Below, piece after piece: positions 15,801 to 20,808 of a DNA stretch of 20,808 nt (within the stretch, counting starts at the first letter, position 1; the number at the start of each line of letters is the position of its first letter). Position numbers and translations under genes: made by a program. Under the pieces are notes generated by a model. It worked only from the letters and a program-made list of their open reading frames with translations. It was not told the origin of the DNA and searched no databases. This DNA comes from Bacillota bacterium (GTDB lineage Bacteria; Bacillota; Clostridia; DSM-8532): the NCBI GenBank assembly GCA_023443745.1, contig JAEZTB010000054.1, positions 1 to 20,808 of the forward strand. Reading direction: 5' to 3'.

Positions 15801-16681
15801 TCGGCGTGCCGGAGTTTGGAACAAAGTTTGTCCGTCAGATGCTGGTTGATACCATGCCTAAGGCTTTTGCGGAGCTTATGCGTATTTCGGGGCTTTCCCA
15901 CGGTACCGACGTCTGGCTCAATAACGCTCAGGATTTGGTCAGAAACGGAACAACCAATCTTGCCAATGTTATCTCCACCCGTGATGATATCATGATTTAT
16001 CTTATTCAGAAGGAGCTGCCTGATTTAACGGCCTTTAAGATTATGGAAAATGTGCGTAAGGGTAAGGGCCTTACTCCTGAATATGAAGAACTGATGCGTG
16101 AGAAGAATGTCCCCGAATGGTACATCGATTCCTGCAAAAAGATCAAATATATGTTTCCTAAAGCCCATGCGGCGGCCTATGTCATGATGGCCTTCCGGAT
16201 TGCCTGGTTTAAGGTTTATTATCCGGAAGCCTTCTATGCCACTTATTTTTCAGTACGAGCCGACAGCTTTGATGCCAATATTGTTTCCAGGGGGCTTGAT
16301 ACCATCAAAAGAGCCATTGAAGAAATTGAGCGCAAGGGAAATGGAGCAACTAACAAGGAAAAAGATGTGCAGACTATTCTGGAAGTTGCACAGGAGATGT
16401 ATGCCAGGGGTATTTCCTGTCTGCCGGTGGATCTGTATCAATCGGATGCTACGCGGTTTCAGATTACAAAGGAGGGCATTCTTCCGCCTTTTACTGCCTT
16501 GCAGGGGTTGGGCGCAGCCGCAGCCCGGAATATTGTCAAGGCCAGGATCGATGTCGACGAGTTTATGTCCATTGAGGATCTCAAGATGAAATCAGGAATT
16601 TCAAAAGCAGTCATTGAAATCCTCGAGAATCACGGCAGCTTAAGAGGCCTTGACCAGAGCAGCCAATTAACACTGTTTTAA
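12854..16681 (+). CDS. polC: PolC-type DNA polymerase III alpha subunit lacking the exonuclease insertion
   Basis: The replicative polymerase of low-GC Gram-positives, 1275 residues. Order of parts: N-terminal domain (1-190), a polar linker (about 193-240), an OB domain (about 245-345), PHP (about 357-585), then the C-family polymerase core with catalytic D803 and D805 in PDIDLNFSG, preceded by a zinc-finger-like Cys cluster (CGDC ... CPVC). The C-terminus is QLTLF, a beta-clamp binding motif. Typical PolC is about 1430 residues because a DEDD 3'-5' exonuclease interrupts PHP. Here residues 423-452 run straight from LYGIES to DTYHAVILV with only about 15 residues between, and no DxE exonuclease motif is seen. 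The PHP metal positions look intact (H362, H364, D371, H396, E427, H451, C501, D575, H577). The frame is continuous, so this is not a frameshift. ATG at 12854 follows AAGGAAG. Confidence 0.96.
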   Translation: MDRDVLKKSTLCEAFKGVIEKEKLQNEFARAFITGLCYHKAERKIEMQIECHDCVKPDQIKQLERAISEHFATTVNVQPGFLNVLTDEIQDWHKEFLLNHVQCEKEPMFHFLEGADFTLSGRNLKVSLKNHSSAILSKAGVGRCLEEAMAALFDREIKVSFIDAPNHIKTVDYITEKKEEEARVVAEMMASLPEPDPQKTAANAIKPSNQASSPDNGYSKYKSQKRTSRNQSGPQDPNLIYGRGIKGQVIKMNHVDTNSGQVVIEGQVLKSDQRVLKSGRTLVTFDITDFSSSLTCKLFPNEDDLPVITEKLVKGQHIRINGEAQYDMYAKELVVLARDILLITVEKEARCDNAPVKRVELHLHTQMSQLDAISPTKDMIKRAAKWGHKAVAITDHGVVQAYPEAQDIAKDLKKKQDKDIKVLYGIESYFIAEERLNAKGEIDHRNCDTYHAVILVKNQTGLKNLYRIVSESHLKYFYKKPRLPKSLFDQYREGLIIGSACEAGELFQAILKGAPQEELDRIGNYYDYLEIQPVGNNRFLVRNGLVPDDEGLKDLNRRIVELGERLNKPVVATCDVHFLDPDDAIYREILQAGQGYTDAAYQAPIYFRTTEEMLEEFAYLGQEKAYEVVVTNTNQIADEIEHVQPIPSGTFPPHIDGAEEDIKRMSEEKVTELYGDPLPELVRARVDRELNSIIKNGFSVMYIIAQKLVKKSLDDGYLVGSRGSVGSSFVAYLIGITEVNSLPSHYRCGDCKYSEFFDKDESVACGFDLPEKNCPVCGSPLIKDGYDIPFETFLGFDGDKEPDIDLNFSGEYQSKAHKYTEELFGEGYTFKAGTIATIADKTAYGFVKKFLDEQQVIGTRAEIERLASGCTGIKRTTGQHPGGVMIVPRNKEIYDFTPIQRPADDTSSDIITTHFDYHSISGRILKLDILGHDDPTVIRMLEDLTGVDPQTIPIGEKRTMGIFSSTEPLGVTPEDINSPVGTFGVPEFGTKFVRQMLVDTMPKAFAELMRISGLSHGTDVWLNNAQDLVRNGTTNLANVISTRDDIMIYLIQKELPDLTAFKIMENVRKGKGLTPEYEELMREKNVPEWYIDSCKKIKYMFPKAHAAAYVMMAFRIAWFKVYYPEAFYATYFSVRADSFDANIVSRGLDTIKRAIEEIERKGNGATNKEKDVQTILEVAQEMYARGISCLPVDLYQSDATRFQITKEGILPPFTALQGLGAAAARNIVKARIDVDEFMSIEDLKMKSGISKAVIEILENHGSLRGLDQSSQLTLF

Positions 16682-16744
16682 ATCGTGAACCAGTGGGATA
16701 ACATAAGTAGAAAAAGTTGATGGCAGAAGCCGGAGGTTTTGAAT

Positions 16745-17569
16745 ATGAAGGGTATGATGGAAAGACTTCAAAAGACAGTGGACTACTTAAAGAGTAAAAT
16801 TAGCATTGCACCTGAGGTGGCCATTATTTTAGGCTCCGGCCTTGGTAAACTGGCCGATTTTATTGAAGATAAGCAGGAAATTTCTTACGAGGATATCCCG
16901 AACTTTCCTCAGACCACGGTTGTTGGTCACGAGGGAAAGCTTATTTTCGGAACGTTAGGAGGCCGCAAGATCTTGGCCATGAAGGGCCGCTTCCACTTTT
17001 ATGAAGGTAATGATATGGATGTAGTGGTCTATCCCATCCGTGTCTTCAAGCTGTTGGGTATACAAAACCTCATCGTGACCAATGCCGCGGGGGGCGTCAA
17101 TTTAAGCTTTATTCCAGGAGATTTGATGCTCATTACAGACCAAATAGGCCTATTTTGTGATAATCCCCTGAAGGGTGAAAATCTTGATCAATTAGGGCCA
17201 CGCTTTCCCGATATGTCCAAAGCCTATGACAGGCAGCTCCAGAAGGTTGCCTTAGATACTGCCGCCAAGCTCGGTATTGATCTAAAAACGGGCATATACT
17301 CCTATTGCAAAGGGCCTTCCTTTGAATCTCCTGCAGAAATACGGGCACTGCGCATACTGGGTGCTGATGCAGTGGGCATGTCCACCGTGCCCGAGGTTAT
17401 TACTGCAAGACATATGGGCATGTGTGTTCTGGGAATCTCCTGCATTACCAATATGGCTGCCGGTATTTTAGATCAACCTCTGAATCACGAAGAGGTTATG
17501 GAAACCGGAAAACAGGTGGAGAAGAAGTTTTCCAGCCTTGTCAGCGAAATTGTTGCCAACTGGGAATAA
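16745..17569 (+). CDS. Purine nucleoside phosphorylase (trimeric, PNP-I type)
   Basis: A 274-residue cytosolic enzyme of purine salvage that splits (deoxy)inosine and guanosine with phosphate into base and ribose-1-phosphate. Motifs: the GSGLG phosphate loop (30-34), GRFHFYEG (81-88), VTNAAGG (111-117), GPSFESPAEIR with E194, and ITN with N236. E194 and N236 are the base-binding pair expected for 6-oxopurine specificity by analogy with E201/N243 of the human enzyme. The frame also opens with a TTG at 16739, but GGAGG (16732-16736) is only 2 nt from it and 8 nt from the ATG at 16745, so ATG is preferred. It lies 63 bp after polC with no terminator between, so it may be co-transcribed. The symbol punA or deoD is used in related species; I leave it open. 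Confidence 0.94.
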   Translation: MKGMMERLQKTVDYLKSKISIAPEVAIILGSGLGKLADFIEDKQEISYEDIPNFPQTTVVGHEGKLIFGTLGGRKILAMKGRFHFYEGNDMDVVVYPIRVFKLLGIQNLIVTNAAGGVNLSFIPGDLMLITDQIGLFCDNPLKGENLDQLGPRFPDMSKAYDRQLQKVALDTAAKLGIDLKTGIYSYCKGPSFESPAEIRALRILGADAVGMSTVPEVITARHMGMCVLGISCITNMAAGILDQPLNHEEVMETGKQVEKKFSSLVSEIVANWE

Positions 17570-17596
17570 AGCACAAAAGCCTTGACTCAAAAAACA

Positions 17597-17629
17597 AATG
17601 CGGAGTACAGAACATATGTACTCCGCATT
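17597..17629. terminator. Bidirectional terminator between the phosphorylase and the feo locus
   Basis: A perfect 12-bp stem AATGCGGAGTAC/GTACTCCGCATT (17597-17608 with 17618-17629) with a 9-nt loop. TTTTCC follows on the plus strand and TTTGTTTTTT on the minus strand, so it can stop both converging transcripts. Confidence 0.88.
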
Positions 17630-17632
17630 TTC

Positions 17633-17803
17633 CTATCTATGGCACATTGAGGAACTGGGGCAATCCTTACAGCTGCATCCGCATCCGATAGCTGCACCTT
17701 TTTTCTTATCCCTTACCATCTTGGCGATGATGAGAGCGACCACCGCCAAAAGAATTGCACCGATTAATAGTGTCCCGAGATTTTCTGCTATAAATTGAAA
17801 CAT
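17633..17803 (-). CDS. FeoB-associated Cys-rich membrane protein
   Basis: A small gene of 56 residues. It starts MFQFIAENLGTLLIGAILL, continues with one TM helix (about 10-28), a basic VRDKKK stretch that should be cytoplasmic, and a Cys-rich tail with C41, C43, C45, C48 and C54 (GCGCSCKDCP). This is the layout of the FeoB-associated Cys-rich membrane protein family, which lies next to feoB in many Firmicutes and is thought to help the transporter or handle iron; its exact role is not known. ATG at 17801-17803 has AAGGAGGG upstream, lying in the 15-bp gap after the feoB stop codon. It ends 4 bp before the operon terminator stem. Confidence 0.85.
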   Translation of the reverse strand: MFQFIAENLGTLLIGAILLAVVALIIAKMVRDKKKGAAIGCGCSCKDCPSSSMCHR

Positions 17804-17818
17804 AATAACCCTCCTTCA

Positions 17819-19990
17819 TTAGGCACTGGCTTGCATTTTTAATGCCTTACCTTCCTTATGGGGCCTGAGCAGCAGGTAGATAAATCCTGTTATAATCAGC
17901 AGAGCCGCAATGGTTCCCAAACCAAAGCCTCCGCCGGTGAAGAGCGTTCCTAACTGATAGATACACAGGGAAACCGCGTAAGCAAATAGCGTCTGATATC
18001 CTAGGGCAAACCAGGTCCATTTGGCGTTGTTCATTTCACGCTTTATGGCTCCGATTGCCGCAAAACAGGGAGCACACAGCAGGTTGAATACAAGGAACGC
18101 ATAAGCGGAAACGGCTGTAAAGTTCTGAGCAAGCATTCCCCACAGTTCGACGCCATCTTCTGCGACCTCACCAAAGCCATAAAGAATACCGAGTGTGCCC
18201 ACGACATTTTCCTTGGCAACAAGACCCGTTACGGTCGCAACAGTGGCTTGCCAATTACCAAATCCTAGGGGCGCAAATACACCTGCCAGAACGCTGCCAA
18301 TAACAGCCAGGAATCCATCACTGATATCCTCTACCCTGACGAATCGGCCATTGACGATGCCAAAGCTCATGAGGAACCAGATGACGATAGTGGATAAAAG
18401 TATAATGGTCCCTGCTTTCTTGATAAAGGACCATCCCCGTTCCCACATGCTGCGGAGTACATTGCCAACTGTAGGAAGATGGTAGGCAGGAAGCTCCATG
18501 ACGAAGGGAGCCGGGTCGCCCTCAAACATTTTTGTTTTCTTAAGGATGATACCTGACATGATAATGGCTGCAATACCTATAAAGTATGCACTGGGAGCCA
18601 CCCACCAGGCGCCGCCGAACAAGGCGCCTGCAATCAGGGCGATAATGGGAAGCTTGGCACCGCAGGGAATAAAGGTGGTGGTCATGATGGTCATCCTGCG
18701 ATCCCGGTCATTTTCAATGGTACGTGATGCCATAATACCGGGAACACCGCAGCCTGTCCCTATGAGCATGGGGATAAAGGATTTGCCGGAAAGCCCGAAT
18801 TTTCTGAAAATCCTGTCCATGATAAAGGCGATACGCGCCATATAGCCGCAGGCTTCCAAAAATGCAAGGAACATAAAAAGAATGAACATTTGCGGTACGA
18901 AACCAAGCACTGCGCCAACACCGGCTATGATACCGTCAATAATCAAGCTGCTTAACCAATCTGCCGTTCCGAGAGAGTTAAGTAAGCTTTCAGCAAGAAC
19001 AGGAACACCGGGTACCCACACCCCGTCAATTCCAAACAGATGCCAGCCGTCGCCAAATACGCCGTCATTGGCCCAATCTGTAGCCAGGGTTCCAACCGTT
19101 GTAATAGAAATAAAGTAGACAATAAACATGACAACAGCAAAGATGGGAAGTGCCAGCCATCGGTTGGTAACGACCTTGTCAATCCTGTCAGAGGCAGTGA
19201 GATTGGATTTGTTCTTTTTTGTATAGCAATCCTTGATAATGGATGATATGTAAATATACCGCTCATTGGTGATGATACTTTCGCTGTCGTCATCCATTTC
19301 GTATTCAAGAGCCTGAATGAGGTTTTCCAGCTCAGGACGGTTCACCATTTGCTCTGCGATTTTATTGTCGTGCTCGAACAGCTTGATGGCATAAAAACGC
19401 TTTTGCTCTTCTGGAATATCACGATCCAGTTTTGAAGAAATGGTGTCAAGTACTGATTCCACTTTTTCTGAAAAAGTATGTAAAGGCTTTGTTATTAACT
19501 TTTTCTGAGCCATTGCCAGTGCTTTTATTGCCGCCTCCGTAAGTCCGGTTCCCTTTAACGCGGAGATGGAGACAACCTCGCATCCTAACTTTTTTGAAAG
19601 GTTGTTAAAGTTGATTTCATCCCCGTTTTTGTTCACGACATCCATCATATTAACTGCAACAACAACAGGAATGCCAAGCTCTAAAAGCTGAGTGGTCAGA
19701 TAAAGATTACGCTCAATATTTGTACCGTCCACAATATTGAGAATAGCTTGAGGCCTTTCGTTAAGCAGAAAATTTCTTGCGACGACCTCCTCCAGGGTGT
19801 AGGGCGAAAGAGAGTAGATGCCGGGAAGATCAACAATGGTAACATCCTTGTGACCTTTTAATTTACCTTCTTTTTTTTCGACTGTAACCCCGGGCCAGTT
19901 GCCTACAAATTGGTTGGAGCCTGTAAGTGCATTGAATAGGGTAGTTTTGCCGCTGTTCGGGTTGCCGGCAAGTGCTATTTTGATTAACAA
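17819..19990 (-). CDS. feoB: Ferrous iron transporter FeoB
   Basis: A 723-residue inner-membrane Fe(II) transporter. Residues 1-165 are a cytoplasmic G domain: G1 GNPNSGKT (9-16), the G3 DLPG, G4 NMMD and G5 SALKG. A helical spacer of about 100 residues follows, then the membrane part with two Gate regions. Gate 1 is GTGCGVPGIMASRT ... TFIPCGAKLPI and Gate 2 is LLCAPCFAAIGAIKRE; cysteines in both are conserved in the family and implicated in iron passage. The start is TTG at 19988-19990, 7 nt after GGAGGG; no in-frame ATG fits. It shares a transcript with the small Cys-rich gene downstream. An operator-like dyad and a terminator lie between it and feoA, so it can be transcribed on its own. 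Confidence 0.97.
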   Translation of the reverse strand: MLIKIALAGNPNSGKTTLFNALTGSNQFVGNWPGVTVEKKEGKLKGHKDVTIVDLPGIYSLSPYTLEEVVARNFLLNERPQAILNIVDGTNIERNLYLTTQLLELGIPVVVAVNMMDVVNKNGDEINFNNLSKKLGCEVVSISALKGTGLTEAAIKALAMAQKKLITKPLHTFSEKVESVLDTISSKLDRDIPEEQKRFYAIKLFEHDNKIAEQMVNRPELENLIQALEYEMDDDSESIITNERYIYISSIIKDCYTKKNKSNLTASDRIDKVVTNRWLALPIFAVVMFIVYFISITTVGTLATDWANDGVFGDGWHLFGIDGVWVPGVPVLAESLLNSLGTADWLSSLIIDGIIAGVGAVLGFVPQMFILFMFLAFLEACGYMARIAFIMDRIFRKFGLSGKSFIPMLIGTGCGVPGIMASRTIENDRDRRMTIMTTTFIPCGAKLPIIALIAGALFGGAWWVAPSAYFIGIAAIIMSGIILKKTKMFEGDPAPFVMELPAYHLPTVGNVLRSMWERGWSFIKKAGTIILLSTIVIWFLMSFGIVNGRFVRVEDISDGFLAVIGSVLAGVFAPLGFGNWQATVATVTGLVAKENVVGTLGILYGFGEVAEDGVELWGMLAQNFTAVSAYAFLVFNLLCAPCFAAIGAIKREMNNAKWTWFALGYQTLFAYAVSLCIYQLGTLFTGGGFGLGTIAALLIITGFIYLLLRPHKEGKALKMQASA

Positions 19991-20042
19991 TGTATGGCCC
20001 TCCTTATCCTCTAATTTTTTATTACCGTGTGGTTCATATATG

Positions 20043-20058
20043 GTTAGTGTAGACTAAC
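20043..20058 (-). promoter_or_regulatory. Candidate iron-regulator operator before feoB
   Basis: GTTAG-TGTAGA-CTAAC, a 5-6-5 dyad extended to ATGGTTAG/CTAACCAT (20040-20061). The same GTTAG-N6-CTAAC core occurs twice before feoA and I noticed it nowhere else in the window. It lies 53 bp before the feoB start. On the minus strand a TACACT within it could serve as a -10 with a poor TTTTTA -35 at 16 bp. Confidence 0.65.
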
Positions 20059-20068
20059 CATCGTGCCT

Positions 20069-20093
20069 AAAAAATGCAGAGACTCTTTCTCTG
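20069..20093 (-). terminator. Terminator after the second feoA
   Basis: On the minus strand CAGAGA-aagag-TCTCTG (20077-20093) is followed by CATTTTTTA. The stem is only 6 bp, but the T-tract is good. It separates the feoA pair from feoB. Confidence 0.6.
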
Positions 20094-20106
20094 ACTCTTT
20101 ACCGGT

Positions 20107-20328
20107 TTATTTGACTTCTATCATTTCAGCATCCGCTTTTCTCAGTGACAGCTCATAACCGCGCACATTGATTTCCACCGGATCGCCTAATGGCGCAACC
20201 TTACGGACATAGATTTCGCAGCCTTTGGTAATGCCCATGTCCATCATGCGTCTTCTGACGGCACCTTCACCATGAAGCTTTACTACGGTGACTGTTTGTC
20301 CGCACTTAACCTCTTTGAGTGTTTGCAT
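20107..20328 (-). CDS. feoA: FeoA family protein (second copy)
   Basis: A 73-residue SH3-like FeoA protein, a cytoplasmic accessory of FeoB. It shows the family pattern: MQTLKEVKCGQTVTVVKL, then the turn GEGAVRRRMMDMGITKG, the strand EIYVRKVAPLGDPVEINV, and the ending GYELSLRKADAEMIEV. The frame is open upstream to 20457, overlapping the first feoA, but ATG at 20326-20328 begins the domain and has AGGAG upstream, so I chose it. It lies 22 bp after the first feoA gene. Confidence 0.9.
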   Translation of the reverse strand: MQTLKEVKCGQTVTVVKLHGEGAVRRRMMDMGITKGCEIYVRKVAPLGDPVEINVRGYELSLRKADAEMIEVK

Positions 20329-20350
20329 ATATCTTTTCTCCTCTCGACTA

Positions 20351-20560
20351 TTAAACCATGATTTTATTGGCCATCTCACGACTGATGGCAATACGTGAGT
20401 CCTTGACATTAACAATAACATTGCCGCCGATCTCGGAGACAACTGTAACTCTACCACCCACTACAAAACCCAGGTTTTCAAGAAACCGCCTTGTTTCTTC
20501 CTTGCCGCCAACTTTTTTAATAGCGTTTATTTCTCCTGCTTTTGCCATTGATAAAGGCAT
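20351..20560 (-). CDS. feoA: FeoA family protein (first copy)
   Basis: A 69-residue SH3-like FeoA protein. Residues about 8-68 make the domain (GGKEETRRFLENLGFVVGG, VTVVSEIGGNVIVNVKD, SRIAISREMANKI). It differs clearly from the second copy, so this is two diverged paralogues rather than a recent duplication; duplicated FeoA genes are common in Clostridia. ATG at 20558-20560 follows GGAG by about 11 nt; an internal ATG at residue 5 has no better site. It is the first gene after the double operator and promoter. Confidence 0.88.
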   Translation of the reverse strand: MPLSMAKAGEINAIKKVGGKEETRRFLENLGFVVGGRVTVVSEIGGNVIVNVKDSRIAISREMANKIMV

Positions 20561-20613
20561 ATGACTTCACTCTCCAATTCTCATAATCGGTAAGTTCAGG
20601 TTGACTCTGTTAG

Positions 20614-20654
20614 GTTAGACACCACTAACCAATTACAGGTTAGCAGAAACTAAC
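20614..20654 (-). promoter_or_regulatory. Double operator before feoA
   Basis: Two GTTAG-N6-CTAAC dyads, 20614-20629 and 20639-20654, start 25 bp apart. The left one extends to GGTTAG/CTAACC, and its left flank reads TTAGGTTAG, the half-site known from the DtxR/IdeR box. In that box the halves are 1 bp apart rather than 6, so a different geometry or family is likely. One copy lies between the likely -35 and -10. Confidence 0.65.
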
Positions 20655-20665
20655 TCTCGAGTCAA
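20637..20665 (-). promoter_or_regulatory. Probable feoA promoter
   Basis: On the minus strand TTGACT (-35, 20660-20665) and TAACCT (-10, 20637-20642) are 17 bp apart. The -10 is weak but lies under an operator dyad, as expected for a repressed promoter. Confidence 0.45.
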
Positions 20666-20699
20666 TATGTTTTTGCTTGAAATGTGATTGTTCTGTGAT

Positions 20700-20735
20700 A
20701 ATGTCACCCTAAAATATTTCAGCAAAAATGTCACT
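20700..20735. repeat. AATGTCAC direct repeats, possible left end of an insertion sequence
   Basis: AATGTCAC occurs at 20700-20707 and again about 27 bp on (20727-20734), just before a transposase-like reading frame. Repeats in this place may be the terminal binding sites of the element. Two short copies are thin evidence. Confidence 0.35.
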
Positions 20736-20763
20736 GGTGTAAAATGGAAGGATGATATTATCA

Positions 20764-20808
20764 ATGACGCAAGAAGAAAGAACAAAGCTGCATATTGTCC
20801 GTTCTTTA
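20764..20808 (+). CDS. Start of a transposase-like helix-turn-helix protein (cut by the window edge)
   Basis: ATG followed by 14 open codons to the end of the window, reading MTQEERTKLHIVRSL. This resembles the beginning of HTH-type transposases of the ISNCY group, as I remember them, where such a stretch precedes a long winged helix. GGAAGG lies upstream at rather long spacing. Fifteen residues are too few for certainty, and the family is an inference. Confidence 0.5.
   Translation, partial: MTQEERTKLHIVRSL

Noticed and set aside
12854..16681. Frameshift or pseudogene explanation for the short polC
   Set aside because: The frame is continuous, both PHP halves and the polymerase core are conserved, and the C-terminal clamp motif is present.

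Overview
The window looks like a chromosomal stretch of an anaerobic, low-to-moderate GC Firmicute of the Clostridia type. The grounds are a PolC-type replicative polymerase, strong AGGAGG-like ribosome binding sites, frequent TTG starts, U-tract terminators, and a Feo iron-uptake locus with a small FeoB-associated Cys-rich protein. The exact genus cannot be told from the sequence alone. Both edges appear to touch insertion sequences: four direct ~22-bp repeats at the left edge (36-126), and the first 15 codons of a transposase at the right edge (20764-20808).

Layout. 1-130: probable end of an insertion sequence. 198-2397 (minus strand): a membrane-anchored parvulin foldase, and the azlC-azlD branched-chain amino acid exporter pair. 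2553-4341 (plus): a zinc-ribbon/transmembrane/transglutaminase-like protein and a hotdog acyl-CoA thioesterase. 4356-7236 (plus): a two-component system (OmpR-type regulator and an unusual six-TM histidine kinase) with its own promoter. 7401-11111 (plus): a hisS-aspS-lepB operon behind a near-consensus promoter, without a recognisable T-box leader. 11181-12629 (minus): a cytoplasmic serine beta-lactamase-like hydrolase, sharing a bidirectional terminator with lepB. 12854-17569 (plus): polC followed by a purine nucleoside phosphorylase. 17633-20560 (minus): feoA-feoA-feoB-(small Cys-rich membrane protein), a ferrous iron uptake locus.

Most notable points. (1) The PolC is 1275 residues, and its PHP domain runs on without the DEDD 3'-5' exonuclease normally inserted in it. 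The nine PHP metal-ligand positions all appear to be filled, so proofreading by the PHP domain or by a separate exonuclease is a real question. (2) Three identical dyads, GTTAG-N6-CTAAC, sit only in front of feoA (two copies) and feoB (one copy), a strong candidate operator for an iron-responsive regulator. A terminator lies between feoA and feoB, so the locus seems to consist of two separately controlled units. (3) Four genes (azlC, both two-component genes and feoB) start with TTG, judged by ribosome-binding-site spacing. I did not find a clearly novel multi-gene defence or mobile system; most of the window is housekeeping.
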